This document shows positions 51,701 through 60,545 of a stretch of 64,000 nt of DNA, piece after piece (within the stretch, counting starts at the first letter, position 1; every line of letters starts with the position of its first letter). Under the pieces are notes generated by a model. It saw only the letters and a program-made list of their open reading frames with translations. It was not told the DNA's origin and did not search any database. The stretch spans positions 186,001-250,000 of the forward strand of contig JBHYCS010000001.1 in assembly GCA_051861445.1 (NCBI GenBank), written 5' to 3'. The DNA comes from Parasediminibacterium sp051861445. GTDB lineage: Bacteria; Bacteroidota; Bacteroidia; Chitinophagales; Chitinophagaceae. The position numbers and the translations under genes were made by a program.

Positions 51701-54309
51701 TAACAGCACAAGATGGTAGCGTAAGTAAATTGTACAATATAAGAGTAGTAAGGGCTCCAAGCAATAATGCTAATTTAACGGCACTATGGTTAACTACTGG
51801 TACACTATCGCCTGTATTTTCAACCAATACAACTACTTATACAGCCAATGTAACCAATACAACTTCAACCATAAGAGTAAACTTTACTAGAGAAATATTT
51901 AATTCAGTAGTAAACGTAAGGCAAAGTGGTGGTAGCTATGTTTCTTATGCTGTAACAGGTGGTGGCTCTCAACAAACAGGGCAATTTAATTTAAGCATTG
52001 GCACCAATCTTATAGAACTGTTAGTTGTGGCACAAGATGGTATTACCACTAAATTATACACCATCACGATAATAAGAGCTGGCACTCCCAATATAGAATT
52101 AAGTAATTTGGTATTAAGTAATATTACATTATCACCAGCATTTTCTGCAAACAATATTTACTATACAGCCACTGTACCTGCAACTACATCGTTTATGACA
52201 TTTACTGCAACTAGCGCTAATGCTAATACAACCATTAAATACGGGTTTAATAGTTCAATAGATCAAGATATTACGAGTGGTAATCAATCGCCAAGCTTAC
52301 AATTAAACATTAGTCAAGGTTTAAATTTATTACAAATAACTGTAAGTAACGGGGGTAATGCACCGTTTAAAACTTACACTGTTAGAATTATAAGAACAGG
52401 TTATAGTCCATCTATTTCGTCTATTTCTCCTTTGTCTGCAAAACCAGGTGATCTAGTTACCATTAACGGTACCAATTTTAGAGATGCAAATATGAATGAT
52501 GTTATTGTATACTTTGGTGCTACTAAGGCTACGCTTACGGCTGTAACATCCACCCAAATTACTGCCATTGTACCAAGTGGAGCCACCTATGCACCGATTA
52601 CGGTTTTAAATACAAGCCCTGCTTTATCAGCTACTAGTTCACAAAAATTCAATCCTATTTACGCTCCTGCAAAAGCGTCTATCAGTAGTAGTGATTTTGC
52701 TCCAAGAGTAAATTTAGATTTGAATAGAAGAAGACCAACAAGTGTTGCAGTTGGAGATATTGATGGCGATGGAAAACCAGATATGGCTGTAACAGCTTAC
52801 TATGAAGTGTTACCATTTTTAACCTTGTATCGAAACACATCATCCAATGGTAGTATATCTTTCGACCCTAAGATAGAAATTGGTACAGCAGAAACACCCA
52901 CTTTCGTAACTATGGGTGATATTGATGGGGATGGAAAATTAGATTTAGCTGTTTTATGTTTGAATAAAATATCTATACTACTAAATACATCAACGAGTGG
53001 AAATATAAGTTTTGCACCCAAACAAGATATAACAATTGGAAGCAATGCAACTTCGTTAGCCATAGGTGATATTGATGGCGACGGAAGGCCAGAAATAGTA
53101 ATAGGGCATAATTGGAATTTTATGTTTTCTGTTATTAGAAATACTACTCCTAATAATATTGTTGGTTCAATTAGTTTTTCAGGCCCTATTCCATTTGCTA
53201 CAAATTTCAATTACAAGTCGGTTACATTAGCCGATATTGATGGCGATAAAAAATTAGATGTGGTCACCTCAGACTTTTCCGTTCGATTAAATACCTCAAC
53301 CATTGGTCAAATAACTTTTGCACCAATGACAAGAATAGTAGATGCTGTGGCAGATAAGGTTATTACAAGCGATATTGATGGTGATGGAAAATTAGATGTA
53401 ATCGGAAATGGAGCAGTTGTATATAGAAACACTTCTAGAGAAGGTGCAGTTAACTTTGAGCGTACTTTACGATACCCAACAACATATGGAAGCGGAAGCT
53501 CTGTAGATGTAAGCGATATGGATGGAGATGGAAAACCCGATTTAATTCTTACCAGCTTTACAGGTAGCACTAATATAACAAATACGGTTGAAATACTTAA
53601 AAATATATCTACCAATGGCATTGTTCATTTTGCAGCACCAGTAAGTATTAGTACTGGAAGAAAACCCGTAGCATTAGCTTTAAACGATTTGGACGGTGAT
53701 GGAAAACCAGATATTATTACTGTTAATGAAGACGATAATAATGTATCGGTGTTTAGAAATGCAGAAGCATTACTACCTATTATTCTTTCAAAATTCACTG
53801 CAATCAAACAAAACAATACTGCTTTATTACAATGGTCAAGTGCATCAGAAATAAATGCTAAACAATACGAAATAGAATATAGCATAAATGGATTACAGTA
53901 TAATAAAATTGGTACAATTGCTTCAAAAGGTATAGCAAGTAATTATCAATTTAGCCATTCATTACAAAATTTAGCACAAGCAAGCATCCTATACTATCGC
54001 TTAAAAATGATTGATAATGATGGATCATTTAGTTACAGCAAAGTTCAATCTATTTCCTTACAGCAAATGTTCACATCTATACTTTTGTATCCTAATCCAG
54101 TAAGAAATTATTTGCATATTACTGCTGAAAATGTAAGAGAAATAAAGATTATTGATGCTGTTGGGAAAATTGTTCTAAAAAAGTTGAGTATACAGAATAA
54201 CACAACGAGTAACGTTTTAGAAATGAGTCATCTAAAAAGTGGAATCTATTTTGTTGAAATAGTTAATCAAAACGGACAAAAAATAATGAAGCAAATAATT
54301 AAAGAATAA
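48721..54309 (+). CDS. Giant type IX secreted repeat protein (IPT, FG-GAP, cadherin-like)
   Basis: 1862-residue surface or secreted protein. Residues 1-22 are a signal peptide ending NIIAQ. Domain order: IPT/TIG (24-110, SPSSAKPGDTVVIAGTNY); about eight FG-GAP/VCBS-type repeats (130-475) with calcium-loop motifs such as DLDGDNKIDM; seven cadherin-like beta-sandwich repeats (482-1223), each opening with a variant of NANLSSLAISAGTL; a second IPT (1228-1315); a second FG-GAP block (1336-1683) with DIDGDGKPD; a fibronectin-like linker (LPIILSKFTAIKQNN); and a type IX sorting domain (1785-1862) with ILLYPNPVRNYLHI and ending MKQIIKE. It probably works in adhesion or binding polymers, which is inference from the domains. 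It has its own terminator. Confidence 0.92.
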   Translation: MKTIKSLFIIIFVCFTNNIIAQPTIQSFSPSSAKPGDTVVIAGTNYSTTISNNIVFFGSVKAVVTSATAINLSVIVPVGATYAPITVLNTSTSLITSSVQMFNPIFSPVKTSITSADFATKQDFATGTGTNSIALGDLDGDNKIDMVSSNQTNNNISVLRNISSTASINFNTKQDFTTGSTPFGVVIFDLDGDGKLEIVVANLGSGSISVFRNTSTIGSISFATKVDFTVGNSPRSITVGDVDLDGKMDIAVTNQNVNTVSLLRNTSSIGNINFATKIEFSTGTRPTCAIFNDIDGDLKTDLIVANQNSNNVSIFRNTSTIGNISFSTKIDIAANTGAIAVSGGDIDGDNKIDLVVANLSSNNIAILKNTSTIGAISFDPKLNFSTGLNPISISIGDIDGNRKPDISVANYGTNANSVSFFVNNTNSSTISLGSKVDFPTGSTPTSVAVADINGDNRLDILTANNASGVNNISVLRNIFVPSSNANLSSLAISAGTLTPTFNANTTEYTINVPSSTNTFTVTPTVADANATIRVNFNNGSYTTLASGSTSVPNTLRVGQNTIEVRVTAEDGTTVKSYALFINKPASTDANLSALTMSVGTLSPVFDANTTTYTASVLSSSGVVSVTPTSNEPNATIRVNVNGGTYFTTSNGSASTGLVLNNGNNTINVLVTAQDGTTTKTYSITVNKPTEIADLIGLSITNGTLSPTFSGGITNYTISLPNTTSGIIIRPTALIFSSTIRYNLNGGTFININSGANSSVIPINTGANTINIQVTAADGVTVKTYTITVTRALSSNANLSNIVLSTGSLSSAFNGTTITSYTALLLNSTTSITFTPTRADAGATIQYKINGGSFIAINSGTPSAAIPISLTEANVIEIMVTAQDGITTKTYTVNAIRQSNDANLSNLTISAGSLTPVFASNVTEYAVNSVVSNSVSTVTITPTASNTNATISVLSWSGILGAGEPIGTSSFTTSNGVISLPLLLVGNSTVIEVKVTAQDGSVSKLYNIRVVRAPSNNANLTALWLTTGTLSPVFSTNTTTYTANVTNTTSTIRVNFTREIFNSVVNVRQSGGSYVSYAVTGGGSQQTGQFNLSIGTNLIELLVVAQDGITTKLYTITIIRAGTPNIELSNLVLSNITLSPAFSANNIYYTATVPATTSFMTFTATSANANTTIKYGFNSSIDQDITSGNQSPSLQLNISQGLNLLQITVSNGGNAPFKTYTVRIIRTGYSPSISSISPLSAKPGDLVTINGTNFRDANMNDVIVYFGATKATLTAVTSTQITAIVPSGATYAPITVLNTSPALSATSSQKFNPIYAPAKASISSSDFAPRVNLDLNRRRPTSVAVGDIDGDGKPDMAVTAYYEVLPFLTLYRNTSSNGSISFDPKIEIGTAETPTFVTMGDIDGDGKLDLAVLCLNKISILLNTSTSGNISFAPKQDITIGSNATSLAIGDIDGDGRPEIVIGHNWNFMFSVIRNTTPNNIVGSISFSGPIPFATNFNYKSVTLADIDGDKKLDVVTSDFSVRLNTSTIGQITFAPMTRIVDAVADKVITSDIDGDGKLDVIGNGAVVYRNTSREGAVNFERTLRYPTTYGSGSSVDVSDMDGDGKPDLILTSFTGSTNITNTVEILKNISTNGIVHFAAPVSISTGRKPVALALNDLDGDGKPDIITVNEDDNNVSVFRNAEALLPIILSKFTAIKQNNTALLQWSSASEINAKQYEIEYSINGLQYNKIGTIASKGIASNYQFSHSLQNLAQASILYYRLKMIDNDGSFSYSKVQSISLQQMFTSILLYPNPVRNYLHITAENVREIKIIDAVGKIVLKKLSIQNNTTSNVLEMSHLKSGIYFVEIVNQNGQKIMKQIIKE
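48787..53780 (+). repeat. Duplicated IPT plus FG-GAP modules in the giant gene
   Basis: The stretch 48787-50155 (IPT then FG-GAP) recurs at 52405-53780 in the same gene. The IPT parts are very alike: both have SAKPGD, VPxGATYAPITVLNTS and a following FNPI segment, before a fresh FG-GAP block. The cadherin-like array sits between them. Confidence 0.75.
50164..52390 (+). repeat. Seven cadherin-like coding repeats
   Basis: Units begin at 50164, 50476, 50788, 51097, 51412, 51760 and 52084. Periods are 312, 312, 309, 315, 348 and 324 bp, all multiples of three. Units open with residues like SNANLSNL and contain a VTAQDG-type motif near the end. Divergence between units indicates old duplication, not a recent tandem expansion. 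Confidence 0.8.
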
Positions 54310-54317
54310 AACAAAAA

Positions 54318-54358
54318 AATTATAGAGGAAAGCTTAATGCTTTCCTCTATAATTTTTG
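54318..54358. terminator. Bidirectional terminator
   Basis: ATTATAGAGGAAAGC (54319-54333) pairs exactly with GCTTTCCTCTATAAT (54339-54353) across a 5-base loop, with A run before and T run after. It separates the giant gene from the convergent RND operon 2. Confidence 0.9.
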
Positions 54359-54376
54359 TTTAATAACCCAAAGTTT

Positions 54377-55801
54377 CTATCTCCATCCTCCACCTAAAGC
54401 CTTGTACACATTTACTTGGGCATTTAGTTGATTTTGTTTTATTTCCATCAAATCCATTTTGGCTTCTAAGGCCTCTCTTTGCGTAAGCAATACTTCTGTG
54501 TAATCTGCTCTTGCTGATTTAAACAAACTGTTTGATATATCAACAGAACTATTTAATACTTGTACTTGTTTGGTTTTAGTGGCAAAACTTTCACTATAGT
54601 TTTTATTGCCTGCCAATTGATTCACAACTTCTAAGTATGCATTTAGCACTACTTGCTCATACTTATATACCGTTTGAATTTGCTTCTCATTTGCATTGTA
54701 ATAAGCCGCTTTTATTGCTTTTTTATTGATTAATGGTCCCACAACATCGCCTACAACATTATAGGCAATAGAATGTGTATTTATCAAATACAAAGGGTTA
54801 AAAGCATTTAAACCAATACCTGCACTTAGTGTAAGGTTAGGATAAAAATTGGCTTTAGCAATGGCAATATCTAGTTTTGCTCCTTGTAGTTCATTTTCTA
54901 CTTGTTTAATATCTGGTCTATTACTCAACAATTGAGATGGTATTCCTATAGCAATATTCATCAACTGAATATTATTGATATCATCGCTACTACGTTTTAT
55001 TGGTTGTGGATAACGAGCCGCCAAAAAGTTGATTTTATTTTCTGTTTCTGTAATTTTCTGTTGAATTTCAAATCTCAAGTTTTCAGTATTCAATAACTGA
55101 GCAATAAATCTGTTAACAGCCAACTGGTTTACTTTAGCAGCCTCTTTTTGGGTTTTCACCATTTCCAATGCATCTTTTTGTATGGAAATGTTTTGCTCTA
55201 CAATTTGCAATTCATTATCTAATACAATTAGCTCGTAATAAGCATTTGCAATTTCTGCAACTAAATTGGTTACCATAAAATTCTTTCCTTCAATGCTTGC
55301 TAAATATCTTTTTACAGCTGCATCTTTTCCATTGCGTAATTTTTTCCAAATATCAACTTCCCATGAAAAATTGGCTGTAGCTGCTTGATCGCCAATGAAT
55401 TTAGGTAATTTATCCGGCCTTGTTTTAGCATCTTCTTCCGATATTCCATTCCAAGTATATTTTCCAGACTTTTCTACTCCTAAACCAGCACCTAAAAAAC
55501 CGAAAGGTTGATACTCCCCTTTTCTAGCCATGATTTCATTTTTACTGATCTCAATTTCATGAAGCATAATATTGAGTTCTTGATTGTTTTTGAGTGCTTC
55601 ATCGATCAGTACAACCAAGTTGGTATCGGTAAAATAATTTTTCCAATAAATTGCTTGAGCCAAACTAGTATCTTGACTTTTGCCAAAATATTTGGGTACT
55701 TCATTATTCACTGTTTTAGTAGCTAGCTGCTCTATTTTGCAGCTAGCTAAGCAGATAATGAAACCAATAAATGGCATTATCTTATATGGTTTATTTTTCA
55801 T
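54377..55801 (-). CDS. Outer membrane efflux channel, TolC/OprM type (RND operon 2)
   Basis: 474-residue outer-membrane factor lipoprotein, with lipobox IICLASCKIE. TolC repeats are visible around WEVDIWKKLRNGKDAAVKRYL and NRPDIKQVENELQGAKLDIAIAKANFYPNLTL. It ends VNVYKALGGGWR, the same final residues as the channel of operon 1, so the two are paralogues. Its start overlaps the end of the permease gene by 11 bp, so translation is probably coupled. It is the last gene of operon 2. Confidence 0.92.
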   Translation of the reverse strand: MKNKPYKIMPFIGFIICLASCKIEQLATKTVNNEVPKYFGKSQDTSLAQAIYWKNYFTDTNLVVLIDEALKNNQELNIMLHEIEISKNEIMARKGEYQPFGFLGAGLGVEKSGKYTWNGISEEDAKTRPDKLPKFIGDQAATANFSWEVDIWKKLRNGKDAAVKRYLASIEGKNFMVTNLVAEIANAYYELIVLDNELQIVEQNISIQKDALEMVKTQKEAAKVNQLAVNRFIAQLLNTENLRFEIQQKITETENKINFLAARYPQPIKRSSDDINNIQLMNIAIGIPSQLLSNRPDIKQVENELQGAKLDIAIAKANFYPNLTLSAGIGLNAFNPLYLINTHSIAYNVVGDVVGPLINKKAIKAAYYNANEKQIQTVYKYEQVVLNAYLEVVNQLAGNKNYSESFATKTKQVQVLNSSVDISNSLFKSARADYTEVLLTQREALEAKMDLMEIKQNQLNAQVNVYKALGGGWR

Positions 55802-58800
55802 TTTTAAACAATTTAGCGATCAATTTTTTTAATTTGTTTTCATCAATTTTATCTCTGTATTCTTCTACCATTTCTTCACTCAATGGCATTACGGCTTCGT
55901 CTTTAACCAGTTTTTTTCCATCAATCATTTTACCAAAAATGTAATACAATCCCGGTACCAATAAAACACCGAATATGGTTCCTAAAAGCATTCCACCCAT
56001 AGCTGACGAACCGATGGTTTTATTACCCACAGCACCAGCACCATGAGCCCTCACCAAAGGAATTAAACCAGCAATAAATGCAAATGAGGTCATTAAAATG
56101 GGTCTAAAACGTTCCTTTGCCCCTTCAATAGCAGCCTGTAAAACAGATAACCTTTCATTGCGTTTTTGAACAGCAAACTCTACAATTAATACTGCATTTT
56201 TACCCAACAAACCAGTAAGCATGATTAAGCCAATTTGTGCAAAAACATCGTTGCTTAATCCCATTGATTTTAATAGCAGAAATGAACCAAAAATACCAGG
56301 GGGCAAAGAAAGAATTACCGCTAGTGGCAATACAAAACTCTCGTATTGTGCTGCTAAAACTAAATACACAAAAAACACAACGATTAAGAAAATGATGATG
56401 GCTTCATTACCTCTTTTTGCTTCATCATAAGAAAGTCCTTCCCATGCAATATCATAGCCTTTTGGTAATGTTTTTTCTGCTACTTCTTTAATTGCATTTA
56501 TTGCATCGCCAGAAGTATAACCTTTTGCCGGCACACCATTGATTAATGCAGAAGTGTACAAATTATATCGAGCTATTTCATTCGGTCCTTGTGTTTTTTT
56601 AATGGTCATAAAAGCCGAATATGGCACCATTTCACCTTTATCGTTTTTTACAAACATGTTTAAAATATCTGAAGGATCTTTTCGATATGCAGGGTCTGCT
56701 TGTGTATACACTTTGTAGTAATTATTGAAGCGAATAAATCCTTGCTCATAAGTACTACCAATCATTACATTTAAGTTTTCCATTGCTTTGCCTACAGAAA
56801 CGCCTTTTTGCATTGCTAAAAGGTTATTGACTTGTAACTCATATTGTGGATAATTGGCTGAATAGAAAGAAAACAATCCAGTTAGCTCTTTTCTTTTTTT
56901 CAATTCTGCTAAAAAGTCTTGGTTTACTTTATCAAACTTTTGATAATCTACTTCACTTCCTTTGTCTAATAATCTAACAGCAAAACCAGAAGAGGCTCCA
57001 TAACCTGGCACAGCAGGTGGCTCAAAAAACTCTACAACAGCACCTATATCTTTTGTTTTTTCTTCCAACTCCTCCATTATTTCATGAACGGATTGATGAC
57101 GTTGAGACCAATCTTTTAAATTAATTAAACATGTACCAGCATTAGAACCTCTACCTTCTGTTAAGATTTCATAACCTGCCATAGCAGTTACAGATTTTAC
57201 ACCTTCTGTTTCTTTGGCAATTTTTTGAAGTTCTAAAGAAACTGCATTGGTACGCTCTAACGTAGTTCCTGGTGGCGTTTGAATAATAGCATAAATCTGA
57301 CCTTGATCTTCACCCGGAATAAAGCCTGCTGGCAACACTGTATTGATTCCGAATATTCCAAATCCAAAAGCAATTAAAACCACAAAAGTTAACACCCTAC
57401 GATGAACGATATAGCTTAAAATTTTGGTGTATTTGCCAAGTAACTTTTCAAAAGTTTTATTAAACCAATCTATGAACAAGTTTATAGGTGTTTTCTTGCG
57501 TATTTGACCATGTGTATTTTTTAAAATCATAGCACATAAAACGGGGGTAAGTGTAAGTGCTACTACACCTGAAAGTACAATAGCAGAAGCCATTGTTAAT
57601 GCAAATTGTCTGTATAACACACCAACAGGTCCACTCATAAATGCTACAGGAATAAATACAGCTGTCATTACTAAGGTAATGGCAATGATTGCCCCACTTA
57701 TTTCACTCATTACTTTTTTAACAGCTTGATAAGGTGATAAGTGTTCTTCACTCATTTTTACGTGAACAGCTTCTACCACAACAATGGCATCATCTACCAC
57801 TACACCAATGGCAAGTACCAATGCAAATAGTGTGATGAGGTTGATACTAATACCAAAAAACTGCATGAAAAGAAATGCACCAATTAATGAAACCGGCACT
57901 GCTAATGTTGGAATAAGTGTAGACCGCCAATCACCTAGAAAAAGGAAAACCACAATTGAAACCAGTATAAATGCTTCTAACAATGTATGCATTACTTGAT
58001 CGATAGAGGCGTTTACAAAGCTGGAAACATCGTAATTAATTTCATAGTCAACACCTGGAGGAAAATTCTTTTTTAGTTCTTCTAATTTGGCTTTTACTTC
58101 CTTAATAATTTCATTGGAGTTTGATCCTGGATTTTGTTTTAAAACCAACGAAGCTGCCGGATAACCATCTTTATTCGAATAAATATCTACAAACTCACTA
58201 CCTACTTCAACATTGGCAATATCTTTTAGTTTTAATACTTCACCATCTGCATTTGCTCGTACAATAATGTCTTTATATTGTTCTGGCTTATTATACCAAC
58301 CTTGATAAGTAAACACATACTCTAACGATTGAGCTGTTTTACCAGAACTTAAACCTACACGTCCTGGTCTACCTAAAACACTTTGCTCATCAATAGATTT
58401 TAATACTTCATCAGATGAAATATTGTATGCTCTCATTTTATCAGGATTTAACCAAACTCTAATAGCAAAAGCTCTACTACCAATAATTTCTGAGCGACCA
58501 ACACCTGGAATACGTTGTATTTCTGGAACAACTAAATTATCGGCGTAATTAAATAGAAACTTTTGGTCGTACTCTTTATCTGTACTAAAAAAGTTAACAT
58601 ACATGAGCATACTTGGCTGAACGGGTGTAATAATTACCCCTTCTTTTTGCACCAATTCTGGCAAATTTGCCCACACCTGATCTACCCTTGTTTTTACACG
58701 AGCAGCGGCAATAGTAGGATCTGTACCGGGTTCAAACACTATTTGTACTGTTGCTTCACTGGCACTTGTAGCATCTGACATCATATACTGCATTCCTGGC

Positions 58801-59015
58801 ACACCGTTAATTGCACGTTCCATAATGGTAAGTGTAGATTTTACCAATACATCAGCATTAGAACCAGGAAACTCTATAAAAATATTTACTCTTGGAGGAG
58901 CTATTTCTGGAAACTGAGAAATAGGTCTTGTAAAAATGGCTAACACTCCTAGAAAAACGATAGCCAATGACAAAGTGATAGCCAATACTGGCCTCTGTAT
59001 AAATTTACTAAACAT
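55791..59015 (-). CDS. RND efflux permease, HAE1 family (operon 2)
   Basis: 1074-residue proton-driven exporter, paralogue of the permease in operon 1. It begins MFSKFIQRPVLAITLSLAIVFL and has the standard loop ISQFPEIAPPRVNIFIEFPG. The helix-4 motif is GVVVDDAIVVVE with both aspartates (408 and 409), and GLLGKNAVL carries the helix-10 lysine. The tail is about 35 residues longer than in operon 1 and charged (EEMVEEYRDKIDENKLKKLIAKLFKNEK), a feature that could contact other proteins. It is 41 bp after the adaptor gene and overlaps the channel gene. Substrate unknown. Confidence 0.93.
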   Translation of the reverse strand: MFSKFIQRPVLAITLSLAIVFLGVLAIFTRPISQFPEIAPPRVNIFIEFPGSNADVLVKSTLTIMERAINGVPGMQYMMSDATSASEATVQIVFEPGTDPTIAAARVKTRVDQVWANLPELVQKEGVIITPVQPSMLMYVNFFSTDKEYDQKFLFNYADNLVVPEIQRIPGVGRSEIIGSRAFAIRVWLNPDKMRAYNISSDEVLKSIDEQSVLGRPGRVGLSSGKTAQSLEYVFTYQGWYNKPEQYKDIIVRANADGEVLKLKDIANVEVGSEFVDIYSNKDGYPAASLVLKQNPGSNSNEIIKEVKAKLEELKKNFPPGVDYEINYDVSSFVNASIDQVMHTLLEAFILVSIVVFLFLGDWRSTLIPTLAVPVSLIGAFLFMQFFGISINLITLFALVLAIGVVVDDAIVVVEAVHVKMSEEHLSPYQAVKKVMSEISGAIIAITLVMTAVFIPVAFMSGPVGVLYRQFALTMASAIVLSGVVALTLTPVLCAMILKNTHGQIRKKTPINLFIDWFNKTFEKLLGKYTKILSYIVHRRVLTFVVLIAFGFGIFGINTVLPAGFIPGEDQGQIYAIIQTPPGTTLERTNAVSLELQKIAKETEGVKSVTAMAGYEILTEGRGSNAGTCLINLKDWSQRHQSVHEIMEELEEKTKDIGAVVEFFEPPAVPGYGASSGFAVRLLDKGSEVDYQKFDKVNQDFLAELKKRKELTGLFSFYSANYPQYELQVNNLLAMQKGVSVGKAMENLNVMIGSTYEQGFIRFNNYYKVYTQADPAYRKDPSDILNMFVKNDKGEMVPYSAFMTIKKTQGPNEIARYNLYTSALINGVPAKGYTSGDAINAIKEVAEKTLPKGYDIAWEGLSYDEAKRGNEAIIIFLIVVFFVYLVLAAQYESFVLPLAVILSLPPGIFGSFLLLKSMGLSNDVFAQIGLIMLTGLLGKNAVLIVEFAVQKRNERLSVLQAAIEGAKERFRPILMTSFAFIAGLIPLVRAHGAGAVGNKTIGSSAMGGMLLGTIFGVLLVPGLYYIFGKMIDGKKLVKDEAVMPLSEEMVEEYRDKIDENKLKKLIAKLFKNEK

Positions 59016-59056
59016 GTTATCTTAATTTAAAGAATTGAAAATGGGTTTGTAGCATA

Positions 59057-60139
59057 TTACTCTGCATGAAGATTTTTCAATTCTTCTACCACCTTATGAT
59101 AAGGTTTTACTTTCGTTTTAACATGGTCGCCATTTTTTACTTTACGCAAACCTTCGACCACAATTTTGTCGTTAACGGACAATCCATTTGTTACTGCATA
59201 AATGTGTGGTAATTCAACACCAACGGTAATTTGTCTTGTTTGAATAATCCCTTTTTCATCTACAACAAAAACAAATTTTTTATCTAACACATCAAAAGTG
59301 GCTTCTTGAGGAATCAGAATTGCATTTTTAATAACAGTTGGCACTAAAATAATTCCTGTTTCACCATGACGAAGAATTCGATCAGGATTTGGGAAAACTG
59401 CTCTAAAAGCAATATTTCCAGTTTCGTTGTTAAAATCGGCTTCAATAGTTTCGAAACGACCTTCTTGATTAAAAAGTTCGTTATTAGCCATGCGTAATTT
59501 AACTTTTAAAACGCCATCTTTTTTAAGCTGAGAAGCATAGTTTAAATATTTTGCTTCTGGCACATTAAAATATACCCAAAGTTTACTAACATCACTCATG
59601 GTAGTGAGTAAATCACCTTCACCTAATAAACTACCTAAACGTACTTGAAATTTATCCATAATTCCACTGAACGGAGCGTTTACGGTGGTAAGTTTTAAAT
59701 GTGTGTTAGAAATTTTTAAATCGGCAATTTCACGGTCTAGCTTTGCTTTAGCCAATGCCAATTCTTGTTGAGAAACAATATTTTTATCTGCTAAAATCTT
59801 GGTGTTTTGATATTCGATTTCAGCATATTTTACGTCGGCTTTTGACTTTTCAGTTTCTGCTTGATACACCAAAGGCATTATTTGAAACATTGGCTGACCT
59901 TGTTGAATTTGTTGACCTTCATCAACATAAATTTTTTGTAAATAACCTTTTTCTAATGCCCTTAATTCAATATGCTGAATGGCCTTTATTTGACAAACAT
60001 ATTCTTCATACAAAAGGGTATCTTTCATAATTGGATTGGTTACAACTAAAGTTGCTATTTCTTCTTTTTTCTCTTCTTGGTGTTTGCAGGCACTGATAAA
60101 GATGATAAGACTATAAAATATAATTCTGAAATATTTCAT
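59057..60139 (-). CDS. RND periplasmic adaptor (operon 2)
   Basis: 360-residue membrane-fusion lipoprotein. MKYFRIIFYSLIIFISACKHQ gives the lipobox Cys at residue 18, which supports the ATG at 60139 over longer frames. Lipoyl-like halves are at EKGYLQKIYVDEGQQIQQGQPMF and FSGIMDKFQVRLGSLLGEGDLL, with a short coiled coil between them, then the beta-barrel domain and a C-terminal part ending VKPYHKVVEELKNLHAE. It pairs with the permease 41 bp downstream. An inverted repeat (60180-60205) lies 40 bp before its start. Confidence 0.92.
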   Translation of the reverse strand: MKYFRIIFYSLIIFISACKHQEEKKEEIATLVVTNPIMKDTLLYEEYVCQIKAIQHIELRALEKGYLQKIYVDEGQQIQQGQPMFQIMPLVYQAETEKSKADVKYAEIEYQNTKILADKNIVSQQELALAKAKLDREIADLKISNTHLKLTTVNAPFSGIMDKFQVRLGSLLGEGDLLTTMSDVSKLWVYFNVPEAKYLNYASQLKKDGVLKVKLRMANNELFNQEGRFETIEADFNNETGNIAFRAVFPNPDRILRHGETGIILVPTVIKNAILIPQEATFDVLDKKFVFVVDEKGIIQTRQITVGVELPHIYAVTNGLSVNDKIVVEGLRKVKNGDHVKTKVKPYHKVVEELKNLHAE

Positions 60140-60545
60140 GATATGGTACATTTTTTTACTGAAAGATGATGGAGGTAATGTGAATTCGTTTACACATAAA
60201 TTCACTAAAATCAACTACACTTTACGCATGTAAAATGTATTGAATGCAGCTTAAAATTTGGAATATTATACTGCGTTTATTCTTTATTAAAAAATCATTT
60301 GCTTGCTTAAAGCACTATTGCATTACTTTATCTAAAAAATAGAAATGGAGAAGATTTTCATTCATCAATAGCAATAATAATTCTACCAAGAATTGCTGTT
60401 AAGGTTATTTTGCTTAAAAAATATTTAACAAGAAATACCTTCTTCAATAAAATACATAACGATTGTATCAATGAATAATTGACACATTTGACGAAAAGAA
60501 AAAGTTCACTTTCTGAAAGAACAGTAATGAGTGAAAATGTACAGA
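60140..60545. other. 406 bp gap upstream of RND operon 2
   Basis: No gene or RNA is recognised. It holds the inverted repeat at 60180-60205. The rest is AT-rich with no long frame, and no TAnnTTTG element was confidently placed. Confidence 0.5.
60180..60205. promoter_or_regulatory. Inverted repeat, possible operator for RND operon 2
   Basis: GTGAATT (60180-60186) and AATTCAC (60199-60205) are exact complements separated by 12 bp. They lie 40 bp before the adaptor ATG. The layout suits a dimeric regulator, but none is encoded nearby. Confidence 0.35.

Noticed and set aside
50164..52390. Regular array with about 312 bp period, considered as a CRISPR or tandem DNA repeat
   Set aside because: All periods are multiples of three and the units are divergent coding repeats inside one open frame; there are no short direct repeats with unique spacers.
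48855..53885. Many antisense open frames of 60-216 codons opposite the giant secreted gene
   Set aside because: They arise from repeated, compositionally biased coding sequence on the plus strand, have no start signals or family features, and follow the repeat period.
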